DNA from: Pedobacter panaciterrae
Lineage (GTDB): Bacteria; Bacteroidota; Bacteroidia; Sphingobacteriales; Sphingobacteriaceae
Direction of reading: 5' to 3'
Assembly: GCF_013204795.1 (NCBI RefSeq)
Contig: NZ_JABMKW010000017.1
Span: 868,001-932,000 of the forward strand
DNA length: 64,000 bases
Shown here: positions 23,623-33,113 of the stretch, piece after piece
Layout: the number at the start of each line of letters is the position of its first letter
Numbering within the stretch: position 1 is the stretch's first letter
Made by a program: the position numbers and the translations under genes
The notes under the pieces: generated by a model
What the model was told of the DNA's origin: nothing
Databases searched by the model: none
Seen by the model: only the letters and a program-made list of their open reading frames with translations

Positions 23623-25050
23623 ATGCAAAGAGAACAGATCTCAGTATTTGATATTTTTAAGATAGGAATTGGACCTTCAAGTTCACACACCCTTGGTCCG
23701 TGGCGAGCAGCACAGCAATTCACAGCTTCGTTAAAACAGCAAAATTTATTAGGTGAGGTTGAGCAAATAAAGATTTTGCTTTACGGATCCTTAGCAAAAA
23801 CTGGTAAAGGACATGGAACTGATGTTGCCATATTATTGGGACTGGCAGGTGCAGATCCAGTAACATTTGATGTAAACTCGATTGAGTGTACTATTGAATC
23901 TATCAAAAAAGAGCAGTCACTAATTCTGGCAGGAGAAAAACCAATTGAATTCAACTATGATGAGGATCTGATATTTCTCCTTTTTGAAAGCCTTCCATTT
24001 CACCCAAATGCGGTTACTTTTCAAGCGTTTCTAAAAACGGAAAAAGCAATATCCGAGACCTATTACTCTATTGGCGGTGGTTTTGTAGTTAAAGAAGGAG
24101 AGGATGGTAAAGAAAGAGAGCAGGTTGATTTACCTTTCCCTATTGAAAAAGCTGGAGATCTGTTACACTGGTGCCTTACTACAGGACTTAAAGTTTCTGA
24201 GGTAGTAATGGAAAATGAACTGGCCTGGCGGACAGAAGCTGCAACAAAAACAGGAATTTTGCAGCACTTCAATGTAATGAAGGATTGCATTTACAGAGGG
24301 TGTCATACCTCAGGTTTTTTGCCGGGAGGGCTAAACGTGGCCAGAAGGGCCGCAGCGCTTAATAAAAAGCTGATGGGCAATAGTGTGTACACTAACTATG
24401 AAAGTTGGATAATGGCCATTAGAGCAGGCGGAAATGGATTTAATTACACGCTTGACTGGGTGAGCTGTTTTGCCCTGGCTGTTAATGAAGAAAATGCTTC
24501 ATTTGGCAGGGTGGTAACGGCCCCAACCAATGGCGCGGCTGGAGTTATACCAGCGGTATTACAATACTTTATAACATTTTGTGATGGATTTGATGAAGAA
24601 AAAATTACACAGTTCATTGCCTGTGCGTCTGAAGTAGGCAGTATCTTCAAAAAGGGAGCTACAATATCTGCTGCTATGGGCGGATGTCAGGCCGAAATCG
24701 GAGTGTCTTCAGCAATGGCAGCAGCTGCGCTCACTGAGTGTTTAGGAGGCTCTCAGAGACAGGTTTTAATGGCTGCTGAAATAGCCATGGAGCATCACTT
24801 AGGCCTTACCTGTGACCCTATTGGCGGTTTAGTTCAAATACCTTGTATAGAAAGGAATACTATGGGCGCTATTAAAGCAATTACAGCAAGTCAGCTTGCA
24901 TTGCAAAGTAACCCGGACAAAGCCAAGGTAAGTTTAGACGCCGTAGTTAATACGATGTGGGAAACTGCTTTAGATATGAATTCGAAATATAAAGAGACAT
25001 CTGATGGCGGTTTGGCCACCAATATTCCAATAAGTTTGCCTGAGTGCTAA
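23623..25050 (+). CDS. sdaA: L-serine ammonia-lyase (iron-sulfur type)
   Basis: Single-chain L-serine dehydratase (475 residues) that turns L-serine into pyruvate and ammonia with a 4Fe-4S cluster instead of PLP. The N-terminal beta domain starts with the signature IGPSSSHTLGPWRAA (about 14-28). The catalytic alpha domain carries the cluster cysteines in CHTSGFLPGG, GGCQAEIG and CDPIGGLVQIPC, with the last two close to the C-terminus. Convergent with the DUF58 gene, whose stop is only 7 bp away. Confidence 0.95.
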   Translation: MQREQISVFDIFKIGIGPSSSHTLGPWRAAQQFTASLKQQNLLGEVEQIKILLYGSLAKTGKGHGTDVAILLGLAGADPVTFDVNSIECTIESIKKEQSLILAGEKPIEFNYDEDLIFLLFESLPFHPNAVTFQAFLKTEKAISETYYSIGGGFVVKEGEDGKEREQVDLPFPIEKAGDLLHWCLTTGLKVSEVVMENELAWRTEAATKTGILQHFNVMKDCIYRGCHTSGFLPGGLNVARRAAALNKKLMGNSVYTNYESWIMAIRAGGNGFNYTLDWVSCFALAVNEENASFGRVVTAPTNGAAGVIPAVLQYFITFCDGFDEEKITQFIACASEVGSIFKKGATISAAMGGCQAEIGVSSAMAAAALTECLGGSQRQVLMAAEIAMEHHLGLTCDPIGGLVQIPCIERNTMGAIKAITASQLALQSNPDKAKVSLDAVVNTMWETALDMNSKYKETSDGGLATNIPISLPEC

Positions 25051-25057
25051 AGTCTTA

Positions 25058-26404
25058 TTAGATTTTCTGTTGGGCTTTAATAGAAAGATATCTGTTGATT
25101 ACATTTATGGTCAGTTTTTCTGGTGGGGTAAGAATGCTTAAGATTCCATGTTTGGCAAGTTCCTTTACGACTAGCTTTTTCTCATAAGCAAATTTGCTGG
25201 CAATGGTTTTAATGTAAATCCCTTCTACGTCTTTTACTTCCTCTTCGGTAAGAGATTTCAGTTCGGTGTTTTCAAAAAACACAATAAGCAGCAAATGGAA
25301 TTTAGCAATACGCTTTAAAAATGGCAGTTGTCTGTTTAATGCCGACATGCTTTCGAAATTTGTAAAGAAAACTAACAAACTACGCTGCTTTAAAACGCTT
25401 CGGATGCTTGTATAAAGGGCCTCCATGTTGGTTTCGAGATATCTTGTTTTTTCTTTATACAAAACGCTCATAATCTTACCAAGCTGAGCAGGTTTTCTAT
25501 CTGCTGGCACAATACTTCCGGTCTTTTCAGCTATGGTTATTAAGCCCGCTTTATCTTCCTTTAACAAAGCCACGTTAGAAAGAATTAAACTTGCATTAAT
25601 TGCATAATCCAATAAGCTCAATCCCTCAAAAGGCATTTTCATGATTCTCGATTTATCAATCACACAATAGACATGTTGAGCTTTTTCATCTGTAAAGGAA
25701 TTCACCATCAACTCTCCTTTCCGGGCTGTCGCTTTCCAGTTAACAGTTCTATAATCATCGCCCTGCACATAACTCTTTACCTGATCAAACTCCAGGCTAT
25801 GACCTATTCTTCTTATTTTTTTAATCCCAATTTCATTCAGTCTGTTTGATATCGCCATTAATTCGTATCTTCTTAATTGCAAAAAGGAAGGATAAACTGG
25901 CACTGTTGTTTCTTCTCCAAAGTTAAACCTCCTTACTATTAAGCTTAGCGGCGAACTAACATACAAACGAACCAATCCAAATACATATTCGCCCCTTTTG
26001 GTAGGCCTTAAAGTATAATTAATTGTTTTGTGTTCACGGGGTTTTAAATTACTGGTAAACCAGATGTCTCTCTTCTGAAATTGTAAAGGAATTTCATCAA
26101 TAATACCAACTTTAGTTGCAAAAGGATAAAAGCTCTCGATATAAATATTGATTTCATTTTCATCGCCGTTACTTAATCTTTCGGGAAGATCCCGTCTTAA
26201 AAAGAAGCTCCTATCCTGTCGATAAAGCATGAGCATATCAATAATAACCAATGCTATCAGCGTCCAAAAAGCAATAAATGGGATATCCCCAAGCCATGGC
26301 AAAAAGAAAGAAAACAGGAACAAAGTAGCGCAAAGCCCAATTCCTGCAAACAGCCTTTTACCTAAAAACAGGTCTTTATAATATGTCTTAAAAAAGTTCT
26401 TCAA
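25058..26404 (-). CDS. DUF58 domain protein (vWA-like, MoxR partner)
   Basis: 448 residues with two membrane helices at the N-terminus (about 17-60), a beta-rich segment, then the DUF58 block with its signature GDDYRTVNWKATARKGELMV (about 215-235) inside a von Willebrand A-like fold. Proteins of this family are encoded beside MoxR ATPases, which are thought to act as chaperones on vWA proteins. The sequence DKSRIMKM (about 252) sits where a MIDAS would start, but lacks the full DxSxS pattern. Last gene of a six-gene minus-strand operon, 11 bp after moxR. Confidence 0.9.
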   Translation of the reverse strand: MKNFFKTYYKDLFLGKRLFAGIGLCATLFLFSFFLPWLGDIPFIAFWTLIALVIIDMLMLYRQDRSFFLRRDLPERLSNGDENEINIYIESFYPFATKVGIIDEIPLQFQKRDIWFTSNLKPREHKTINYTLRPTKRGEYVFGLVRLYVSSPLSLIVRRFNFGEETTVPVYPSFLQLRRYELMAISNRLNEIGIKKIRRIGHSLEFDQVKSYVQGDDYRTVNWKATARKGELMVNSFTDEKAQHVYCVIDKSRIMKMPFEGLSLLDYAINASLILSNVALLKEDKAGLITIAEKTGSIVPADRKPAQLGKIMSVLYKEKTRYLETNMEALYTSIRSVLKQRSLLVFFTNFESMSALNRQLPFLKRIAKFHLLLIVFFENTELKSLTEEEVKDVEGIYIKTIASKFAYEKKLVVKELAKHGILSILTPPEKLTINVINRYLSIKAQQKI

Positions 26405-26415
26405 CAGCTTTGGTA

Positions 26416-27393
26416 TTACCTTGGAATTTCTAATTTTTGAATAATTTGACCAACTATATCAGCAGGAGTAAGTCCTTCCATTTCCTTATCTGGTGTTAGC
26501 ATAATTCTGTGTGCAAGAACAGGTACCGCCACTTTTATGATATCCTCTGGCGTAACAAAATCACGACCCTGCATTGCTGCAATGGCTTTAGCGCTATTGA
26601 TCATTGCTAAAGATGCCCGGGGTGAAGCGCCCAGGTAAAGTGATTTATTATTCCTTGTTTCATGAGTTATCCTTGCTGCATATTCTATTAGTTTAGGTTC
26701 AACATGCAAGGCCTTAATTATTGCCCTGCATTTCTTGATCTTATCGATACTTAGAACCGCTTTAACTGCGTTTATCTCTACCTCAAGCTTTTGCTGATGT
26801 TGATTTTGAAGGATAATTATCTCTTCTTCCAGTGTAGGGTATTTAACTTCGATCTTAAATAAGAATCTATCTAGCTGGGCTTCGGGCAATCTATAAGTCC
26901 CTTCCTGTTCTATTGGATTTTGGGTAGCCAGCACCATAAAAGGCTCATCCATTTGATAGGTATGTCCATCTACAGTTATTTGTCGTTCTTCCATCACTTC
27001 AAACAAAGCTGACTGAGTTTTTGCAGGAGCGCGATTAATTTCATCAACCAATATGATATGTCCAAATATAGGCCCTTTTCTATATTCAAACGACGAAGAT
27101 CTGGGGTCAAATACAGATGTCCCCAATACATCGGAAGGCATTAAATCAGGAGTGAACTGAATTCGTGAAAATGAAGCATCAATGCTTTTGGCAACAAGTT
27201 TAGCACTTAATGTTTTAGCCACACCAGGGACACCTTCGAGCAAAATATGGCCATCGGCAAGTAGGGCTGCAATTAGAAAATCTATTGTTTCCTTTTGCCC
27301 AATAATAATACTGCTCAGTGTTTGTCTTATCTGATCAACAGCCTGATTAAGTTCAGTTAAGTCGGTTCTTTCATTAAAAATTTCCGGTTCCAT
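26416..27393 (-). CDS. MoxR family AAA+ ATPase
   Basis: 325-residue AAA+ ATPase with Walker A GVPGVAKT (about 56-63), Walker B HIILVDEINRAPAKTQSAL (about 110-130), the sensor-1 block ATQNPIEQEGTYRLPEAQLDR and a C-terminal lid. MoxR enzymes in other bacteria help assemble or load cofactors into vWA-containing complexes. Here the likely client is the DUF58 protein encoded next. It is 3 bp from the DUF4350 gene. Confidence 0.95.
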   Translation of the reverse strand: MEPEIFNERTDLTELNQAVDQIRQTLSSIIIGQKETIDFLIAALLADGHILLEGVPGVAKTLSAKLVAKSIDASFSRIQFTPDLMPSDVLGTSVFDPRSSSFEYRKGPIFGHIILVDEINRAPAKTQSALFEVMEERQITVDGHTYQMDEPFMVLATQNPIEQEGTYRLPEAQLDRFLFKIEVKYPTLEEEIIILQNQHQQKLEVEINAVKAVLSIDKIKKCRAIIKALHVEPKLIEYAARITHETRNNKSLYLGASPRASLAMINSAKAIAAMQGRDFVTPEDIIKVAVPVLAHRIMLTPDKEMEGLTPADIVGQIIQKLEIPR

Positions 27394-27396
27394 AGT

Positions 27397-28578
27397 TTAT
27401 TGAGCTTGTTTATAAAATCTTTCAATTAGTTTATTAAGGTTGATCAGTGAGTTATCACCAACAAACTGATTGTTATTTATCACATTTACAATGCTAAACA
27501 GTTGGCTAATCGTTTCTTGGGGCACTCCTGATCTGATATTTAAAGCTTCTTCCAATTCTTTATTCAGTGATGTTGTTTTAAGGTTATAGGTACTTCGAAT
27601 ATGCTCAAGAAAATAGCTTACCTTTTTTCTTGCAATATCTCCATTGTCCCGTTGCTGATAGTATACTTTTCCAACAACCTTAACAAAATCTAAGGATGAG
27701 TTTTTTAAGGGTTCTATTACAGGAATTATCCGCTGTCTGCGCTTCATTTCAAACAAAACAAAGATGATCAATCCTACCAATGCAATATAGTATGCCCATC
27801 GCAGTGATTGATTTCTAAAAATCACTCTTAAAACGGCTGAATCATCGATATTACCTCGTGTATTGTGTTCGTCCCACATTAAACTTGCAGAGCTGGGAAG
27901 GTATGATAGGGCCTTTGCTGCATAATCCGCGCCTAAAGGATTTATCAGGCTGTAATTGGTAAATAGTTGAGGATTTGGTAAAATGTATATATTTCCTTTA
28001 CCAAAACTGTATTTAATAAAGTTTGGCTTCCCATTAGCATTTTTACCCAATACCATTACCCTGGAAGTATCGATTTTACTAAAATACTGTTCGGCAATTT
28101 GCTTTCCGAAGGCATAATTGTATTTCGTTTTCAACTTTGGATTGGTGAAATTAATTCCGGTAGATTTTTCTGTCGAATAGTTATACGACGATCCTATATC
28201 AAACTTAAGTGTATCACTTAAAATTTTACCAAAATCAAAGGCGGCAAAAAAAGCATTGTTTCCCTCATTTACAAAGCTGATAAGTTCTTTAAAATCCAGC
28301 TTATCAAGTTCCATAGAATGAGAAATAAAAAGGTAGTTGGTATTATTAAACTTTTTATCCTTTAAAATATTATATATTGGATCTCGGATTATTCTCACAT
28401 CTCTTTTGGGAAATAAATCATGTATTTCATGAAACAGAATGTACGTGCCATAGGGGATCTTATCTTCTTTTAAATAGCTGGGGGTCCAGTTTGTTGGCTT
28501 GGGTTTATAATACTGGGCAACCAGATAACCAACCAAAAGCACGGCACTCACAATAAGATATCTTCTTAATCCCTTCAT
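27397..28578 (-). CDS. DUF4350 domain membrane protein
   Basis: 393 residues with one membrane helix at about 7-23, a periplasmic-type domain, a second helix at about 265-283 and a basic cytoplasmic tail. The middle domain resembles the GATase-like/DUF4350 fold: LFISHSMELDKLDFKELISF and the block AFFAAFDFG. Such proteins are regular members of SpoIIM/DUF4129/MoxR/DUF58 clusters. No catalytic residues can be named. ATG overlaps the DUF4129 stop as ATGA, which indicates translational coupling. Confidence 0.85.
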   Translation of the reverse strand: MKGLRRYLIVSAVLLVGYLVAQYYKPKPTNWTPSYLKEDKIPYGTYILFHEIHDLFPKRDVRIIRDPIYNILKDKKFNNTNYLFISHSMELDKLDFKELISFVNEGNNAFFAAFDFGKILSDTLKFDIGSSYNYSTEKSTGINFTNPKLKTKYNYAFGKQIAEQYFSKIDTSRVMVLGKNANGKPNFIKYSFGKGNIYILPNPQLFTNYSLINPLGADYAAKALSYLPSSASLMWDEHNTRGNIDDSAVLRVIFRNQSLRWAYYIALVGLIIFVLFEMKRRQRIIPVIEPLKNSSLDFVKVVGKVYYQQRDNGDIARKKVSYFLEHIRSTYNLKTTSLNKELEEALNIRSGVPQETISQLFSIVNVINNNQFVGDNSLINLNKLIERFYKQAQ

Positions 28579-29297
28579 GAGCTATGTAAATTAAACCGTT
28601 CAAAAGTGTCTTTAATGGCATTGAAATTCTCTTTGTCAATAAAAAACTCGCCGTACCAAACATATTCAAATTGATGAGTAAGCTTGCTGAATTCTTTCTT
28701 CTTATCGGAATCATTAATCTCGCTGATATACGTTTGATTTGTTTTTTCAGGGAGCCAGTGAATCAGGTCTTTATCGCTCAGTTTTTTAAGTGTCCGCAAA
28801 TACAAAAGTCTGACAGCCAATCTATAATTAGCATTCCCTATAGCCTTTTCTATCTCCTCATTAAAATTAATTTCATGGATGTTATCATCAGACTCATTAT
28901 AGGGCACCTCCACTATTTGAGACTTACGGGAAAATATTTTCAGATCTGCACCAATTATTTTTAAGACAATGAAAACTACCAATCCAACCAGTGCAATAAT
29001 TGCTAAGTATTTTATTAAACCACCAGACACCTTGTTACTTAGTGCTTGGCCTATCAAGCGCCAAAACCATCGCCAAAACCTGTCCCAAAAGCTAAGATTT
29101 GGCGCAGGGACATCATCATAAATGAAGTCTGTTTCTTTACTATGTGCTTCCAGTTTACTTTTATCGAACCCACGCAGATCAACCTTAGTCGTATCCAGTC
29201 TGACGACTGTTTTTTGTGCAACAGAATCCTGCTTTTCTACATTAGCCTGAACCTGTAGCATTCCAAAAAAAAGAAAAATGAAGAGCAGTAAACGCAT
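28575..29297 (-). CDS. DUF4129 domain membrane protein
   Basis: 240 residues: signal peptide (1-18), an extracytoplasmic stretch, one membrane helix (about 93-112) and a C-terminal cytoplasmic DUF4129 domain (about 140-235) with the motif ANYRLAVRLLYLRTLKKL and YVWYGEFFIDKENF. DUF4129 is found at the C-terminus of bacterial transglutaminase-like proteins and in the MoxR/DUF58 neighbourhood. Here it stands alone, without the transglutaminase part. Function unknown. Confidence 0.85.
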   Translation of the reverse strand: MRLLLFIFLFFGMLQVQANVEKQDSVAQKTVVRLDTTKVDLRGFDKSKLEAHSKETDFIYDDVPAPNLSFWDRFWRWFWRLIGQALSNKVSGGLIKYLAIIALVGLVVFIVLKIIGADLKIFSRKSQIVEVPYNESDDNIHEINFNEEIEKAIGNANYRLAVRLLYLRTLKKLSDKDLIHWLPEKTNQTYISEINDSDKKKEFSKLTHQFEYVWYGEFFIDKENFNAIKDTFERFNLHSS

Positions 29298-29298
29298 G

Positions 29299-30189
29299 CT
29301 AATAATCCTCAGGGGTAGAATTTAAATTCGTTTCGGACTTTCCAAGTTGATTTATCCTTTCCAATAATCCGGTATTATCCAAACGTTCTACCAGATTAAA
29401 ATAACAGAGTGTAACACCTATAACAGGCAAGATCATAAACACCTGACATACATATTGAATAACTGTAGAAATAACAATGATAAAAGTACTCATACCACCG
29501 GATGCTTTGGTAAATGCAGAAACCATAGTAAGTATTATAGCTGGCATAGAGGCCATAGACATGCATGCATAGGTAATTATCCATATAACAAATATTGCTC
29601 CTGCGGTTACCCACCATTGATCTTTTAAGAGTTTGAAAGATCTGCTAAATGAATATTCAAAGCTTCCATTCTCTACCACCATTATGGAATAAAAAAGAGA
29701 CATCGCCGGAAACACATAAAAAAACGGCAAGCCACAGAATAGAAGGCAAATAATAAGAAAAATACACACAGCAATACTACTCCCAAATACCCTAAGGAAA
29801 TAATATTTGAAATATGACCAAACTTCTTCCACAGTTGGCGCCTGGTTTCCTTTTTGAACGTATAATGCAATAAAGCTTAAGGTTGAAACAGTTATTGCAG
29901 TATAATTGAGTAATGAAAATATGATCACAACGAAATAATTGAATGAGAACAACTGACCAAACCTGTTGAAAGGGTTGGCGTTTGCCTGATTGCCACCGTA
30001 GCCGAAATTGATCTTTTGTAAGCCAACCTGATACATTATTGCCGCTAACATTCCGGCAAGTACAAAGAAGCCGCATAAATAAATATAGGTTTTCATTAAT
30101 GGCTTAAAGTTCTGTTTTATGAACTGGAACATATCATTAATGATCTCACCAAACTCTCTGAGCTTTCTAAATTCTAATTTATCAGACAT
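29299..30189 (-). CDS. Polytopic membrane protein of unknown function (MoxR/SpoIIM operon)
   Basis: 296 residues with about six hydrophobic segments (first at about 33-55, last at about 245-270) and short charged ends. Residues 1-30 are cytoplasmic and helical. Long aromatic stretches such as FNYFVVIIFSLLNY suggest a membrane-embedded bundle without large loops, similar to the GDPD-membrane-domain or DUF975 type of fold, but I cannot assign a family. It overlaps the SpoIIM-like gene by 8 bp and is 1 bp from the DUF4129 gene, so it is firmly inside the operon. Confidence 0.8.
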   Translation of the reverse strand: MSDKLEFRKLREFGEIINDMFQFIKQNFKPLMKTYIYLCGFFVLAGMLAAIMYQVGLQKINFGYGGNQANANPFNRFGQLFSFNYFVVIIFSLLNYTAITVSTLSFIALYVQKGNQAPTVEEVWSYFKYYFLRVFGSSIAVCIFLIICLLFCGLPFFYVFPAMSLFYSIMVVENGSFEYSFSRSFKLLKDQWWVTAGAIFVIWIITYACMSMASMPAIILTMVSAFTKASGGMSTFIIVISTVIQYVCQVFMILPVIGVTLCYFNLVERLDNTGLLERINQLGKSETNLNSTPEDY

Positions 30190-31141
30190 TGTTTATATTT
30201 TGAGTGCGTTTAATAAGTTGGGCAGGATACAATACTACATACCAAACCATAAATAAAAATGAGCCTCCAAGAATGGAAACACTTAACCAAATCGGCATAT
30301 CGGTATGCCTGGTAACAAAACTTTCAAATATTGCTGCCACCACAATTATAGGTAATATTCCCAAAGCTATTTTAGTTCCGTCTTTTGCACTTTTTATAAA
30401 TGCCTGAAGGCGTGTATATGTTTTAGGAAACAATAAGCCATGCCCTAAAACCAAACCTGCACCACCGGCAATTATGATGGCAGATATTTCCAAAGTCCCA
30501 TGAATCCATATTACCAATATAGATTCCAGTCCCAAACCTTTACTAAAGAAATAATATTCGAATGAGCCAAGCATTATTCCATTTCTTAAGATAAAGAATA
30601 CAGGCCCAATCGAGAAGAATATTCCACTTACAAACATCAATAAAGACACATAGATATTGTTGGCAGCAATCATAAAAAACATGCTGAACTCACCTTGCTT
30701 TTTATAAACGCCAAATGGATCTCCCTTAGCAATGTTCTCATTGGTCATATTTACATACCCATCTCCAAGTATTAACCTTAAGAAAGAATCATCATATTTT
30801 GCAGACAGAATTCCTATTAAGCTTGAGATTACAAAAAATATTAGTGCATACAGCAACTGCCTGCGATAGGTATAAAAAAGGATAGGTAACTCAAATTTCC
30901 AGAATTCAATGAACGTATTGGTGTCCTCTTTTTTATTCTTATAAATAGATTGATGCAGCAATGCAGCAATTCCGTTTAAATATTCTGTTGTTTTTGATTT
31001 TGGATAAAATGTTTTGGCGTAAGCCAGATCATTGGTAATGTCAACAAACCTATCAGCCAGCTCATCTGGTGTGGCTGCACTCATTTGTTCATAGGATTTC
31101 CATTTACTGGAATTCTGCTTAACAAACAACGATTCTCTCAT
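30182..31141 (-). CDS. SpoIIM-like (stage II sporulation protein M family) membrane protein
   Basis: About 319 residues from the ATG at 31141 (MRESLFVKQNSSKW), which is where homologues usually start. In-frame ATGs at 31168 and 31180 would add 9 or 13 residues. A helical N-terminal region is followed by several membrane segments from about 100 onward, with the SpoIIM-type blocks FFMIAANNIYVSLLMFVSGI and GTLEISAIIIAGGAGL. In spore formers SpoIIM joins a peptidoglycan-degrading machine. This organism is a non-sporulating Bacteroidota, so the role must be different. First gene of the six-gene operon, divergent from the RDD gene. Confidence 0.88.
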   Translation of the reverse strand: MRESLFVKQNSSKWKSYEQMSAATPDELADRFVDITNDLAYAKTFYPKSKTTEYLNGIAALLHQSIYKNKKEDTNTFIEFWKFELPILFYTYRRQLLYALIFFVISSLIGILSAKYDDSFLRLILGDGYVNMTNENIAKGDPFGVYKKQGEFSMFFMIAANNIYVSLLMFVSGIFFSIGPVFFILRNGIMLGSFEYYFFSKGLGLESILVIWIHGTLEISAIIIAGGAGLVLGHGLLFPKTYTRLQAFIKSAKDGTKIALGILPIIVVAAIFESFVTRHTDMPIWLSVSILGGSFLFMVWYVVLYPAQLIKRTQNINNV

Positions 31142-31256
31142 AGGTTTTGTGAGGGCTCTAATTTTCATGTAAAATAGCATAAAAAAGATTTTTACAAGAA
31201 AAATTCACTATCATTATTTTAATTCTCCTGAACATTTCTTTGTTTTAAATTTTATC

Positions 31257-31264
31257 TAAGTTTG
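31257..31264 (+). promoter_or_regulatory. Candidate -7 element before the RDD gene
   Basis: TAAGTTTG fits TAnnTTTG and ends 7 bases before the ATG at 31272, implying a leader of only a few nucleotides. A TTTG lies at 31239-31242, but the spacer of 14 bp is short for a -33 box. Confidence 0.35.
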
Positions 31265-31271
31265 AGTTTAT

Positions 31272-32003
31272 ATGGAAACAATACAGGTAAACACAAGTCA
31301 GCATGTGGCTATAGACTATCCGGTTGCAGGATTGGGAGAACGGGTGGCTGCAAGGTTGATTGATTTGGGCGCTTTTATCGTCGTAGCAATTCTGCTTATG
31401 GTATTAACTGCACTTACAGGCTCTGCACAGTCAAAAATCCTTGTCATTTCCATATGGTCAATTTATGGTGCTTGCTTTGTTTTTTATGACCTTATTTCTG
31501 AGATCTTTATGAACGGACAAAGTATCGGCAAAAAGTTACTAAAGATAAAAGTGATTAGCTTAAACGGAGGCCAGGCAAGTTTAGGTCAGTATTTTATCCG
31601 CTGGTTGTTTAGACTCGTAGATTTTACACTAACCGCTCAGGTAGGCGGATTAATTTGTGTGGCTATAACAGAAAACAAGCAAAGAATTGGCGATATAGTA
31701 GCCGGCACCACACTCATAAAAACAGTTGCCCGTACTGGCTTTAACCACATTGCTTTTCATCCGGTAGAAGAAGAATATACCCCCGTTTTTGCCTATGCTG
31801 ATCAGCTTACAGATAGAGATGCAGAGCTAATCCATGAAGTTATCAGTACTTTTTACAGAACAAATAATGCTGATTTAATTTATGCAATGTCAGCAAGAAT
31901 CTCAACACATCTTGCCATTAAAGTGCCAGTGGGAATGAACGAATTAGAATTCTTAAAAACGGTAATTAAAGACTACAGACATATTACTTCAAAGACAGAT
32001 TAG
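31272..32003 (+). CDS. RDD family membrane protein
   Basis: 243 residues. The RDD domain (about 15-150) has two or three membrane segments and the family's charged signature GERVAARLIDLGAFI, with the Arg and Asp inside the first helix, plus NGQSIGKKLLKIKVI after the second. The C-terminal 90 residues are soluble. RDD genes are regularly divergent from SpoIIM/MoxR/DUF58 operons in Bacteroidota, and here the two starts are within 140 bp. Some RDD proteins act as sodium/proton antiporters. That activity cannot be inferred here. Confidence 0.9.
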   Translation: METIQVNTSQHVAIDYPVAGLGERVAARLIDLGAFIVVAILLMVLTALTGSAQSKILVISIWSIYGACFVFYDLISEIFMNGQSIGKKLLKIKVISLNGGQASLGQYFIRWLFRLVDFTLTAQVGGLICVAITENKQRIGDIVAGTTLIKTVARTGFNHIAFHPVEEEYTPVFAYADQLTDRDAELIHEVISTFYRTNNADLIYAMSARISTHLAIKVPVGMNELEFLKTVIKDYRHITSKTD

Positions 32004-32010
32004 TTAATAA

Positions 32011-32733
32011 TTATTTCAAATTCGTCAATACTAACGGAGCAACATTCGCAACCCATCCGGCATACATCTTTCCTGAGGGATGCAGGCCATCTCCGGCAAC
32101 CAAGGTTTTGTCTGACAGTGCTAATCTGGAAAATGGTGTAATGTTGGAATAATTCAAACCCGCGGCCAATGTCTCTTCTTTGTTTATTACATTAAAAGCA
32201 TCTATTTCCTTAGCAATGACTTGTGGGTCACGTCCGCTTTGCTGGCCATGCGGTGTAGCTCCCCAATCGGGAATTGATATCACAAAAACATGCGATTTTT
32301 TGTCTTTTGTGAAATTAATAGCGATTTGCAGGAGCTCTTTAAATTCCTTACGGTAAACATCTTTTGATTCACCTCTATATTGATTATTTACCCCTATTAG
32401 TAAAGTAACAATATCAAATTTATGCTCAGGTACCCCAGAGTCTTTGATTCCAGATTTCAATTCGCTGGTTGTCCAACCCGTCCTCGCAACTATGATCGGG
32501 GAGTTTATTATAAGGCCCTTTTTTGTAAGGTCATTTGCAAGCTGGTTTGGGAAATTCTCATAACGTTCTACTGACTCTCCTATGGTATAGGAATCGCCAA
32601 GCGCAAGATAATTTAACGGGTTCACAACCGTGTTTGTAGTGCTATCATTAACCATCGACTTTACCTCTCCTTTCTTACAGGCTAATATCAGTAATAATGA
32701 TAGAATTACCATCGAATATCTCATATTCGACAT
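32011..32733 (-). CDS. SGNH/GDSL-type hydrolase lipoprotein
   Basis: 240-residue esterase-like protein. The lipobox LILAC puts the lipidated Cys at C19. SGNH blocks are in order: ALGDSYTIGE with the nucleophile Ser (about 47-50), a Gly after the second strand, LLIGVNNQYRG with the Asn (about 118), and GDGLHPSG with the Asp/His pair near the C-terminus (about 215-221). The substrate could be an acylated sugar, lipid or peptidoglycan acetyl group. It is convergent with the RDD gene (7 bp) and lies 38 bp after the DUF2752 gene. Confidence 0.9.
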   Translation of the reverse strand: MSNMRYSMVILSLLLILACKKGEVKSMVNDSTTNTVVNPLNYLALGDSYTIGESVERYENFPNQLANDLTKKGLIINSPIIVARTGWTTSELKSGIKDSGVPEHKFDIVTLLIGVNNQYRGESKDVYRKEFKELLQIAINFTKDKKSHVFVISIPDWGATPHGQQSGRDPQVIAKEIDAFNVINKEETLAAGLNYSNITPFSRLALSDKTLVAGDGLHPSGKMYAGWVANVAPLVLTNLK

Positions 32734-32771
32734 TTACGGAATAACAAGAGATACGGATTTGAGAAATTTTA

Positions 32772-33113
32772 CTAGTGCGGATGAGGTATCCACATTTTAT
32801 AAACGTAACTGACTAATATAATTGACCCCGTAATAAGATATAGTGTTTTAATGAGCTTATCACTTCTTTTGCCGAACCAGTAGTTTGCCGATAACCCTAC
32901 AATAAAAGTAATGAGAAGAGGAACCGTTGGTGGATACATATCAAAACTCTTTTCCCAATCCCCTTTTAGGAGAAATATTAGTGAGCGTTGAAATCCACAT
33001 CCCGGACAGTCGATTTTAAAGAGATACTTAAACGGACATGGCAGCAAAAAAATATCCGCCTTGTCTAAGAAAGAAGACCAGGCGGATAAGATATATGTTA
33101 TAAACACTAACAA
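32772..33113 (-). CDS. DUF2752 small membrane protein
   Basis: 113 residues with the DUF2752 signature DCPGCGFQRSL at about 35-45 and two membrane helices after it (about 65-80 and 90-108). The Cys-Pro-Gly-Cys-Gly motif could bind metal or react, but no function is known for the family. The start is taken as TTG at 33113 because it follows the DUF5684 stop directly and no ATG is available before the motif, so the two genes are probably translationally coupled. Confidence 0.78.
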   Translation of the reverse strand: MLVFITYILSAWSSFLDKADIFLLPCPFKYLFKIDCPGCGFQRSLIFLLKGDWEKSFDMYPPTVPLLITFIVGLSANYWFGKRSDKLIKTLYLITGSIILVSYVYKMWIPHPH

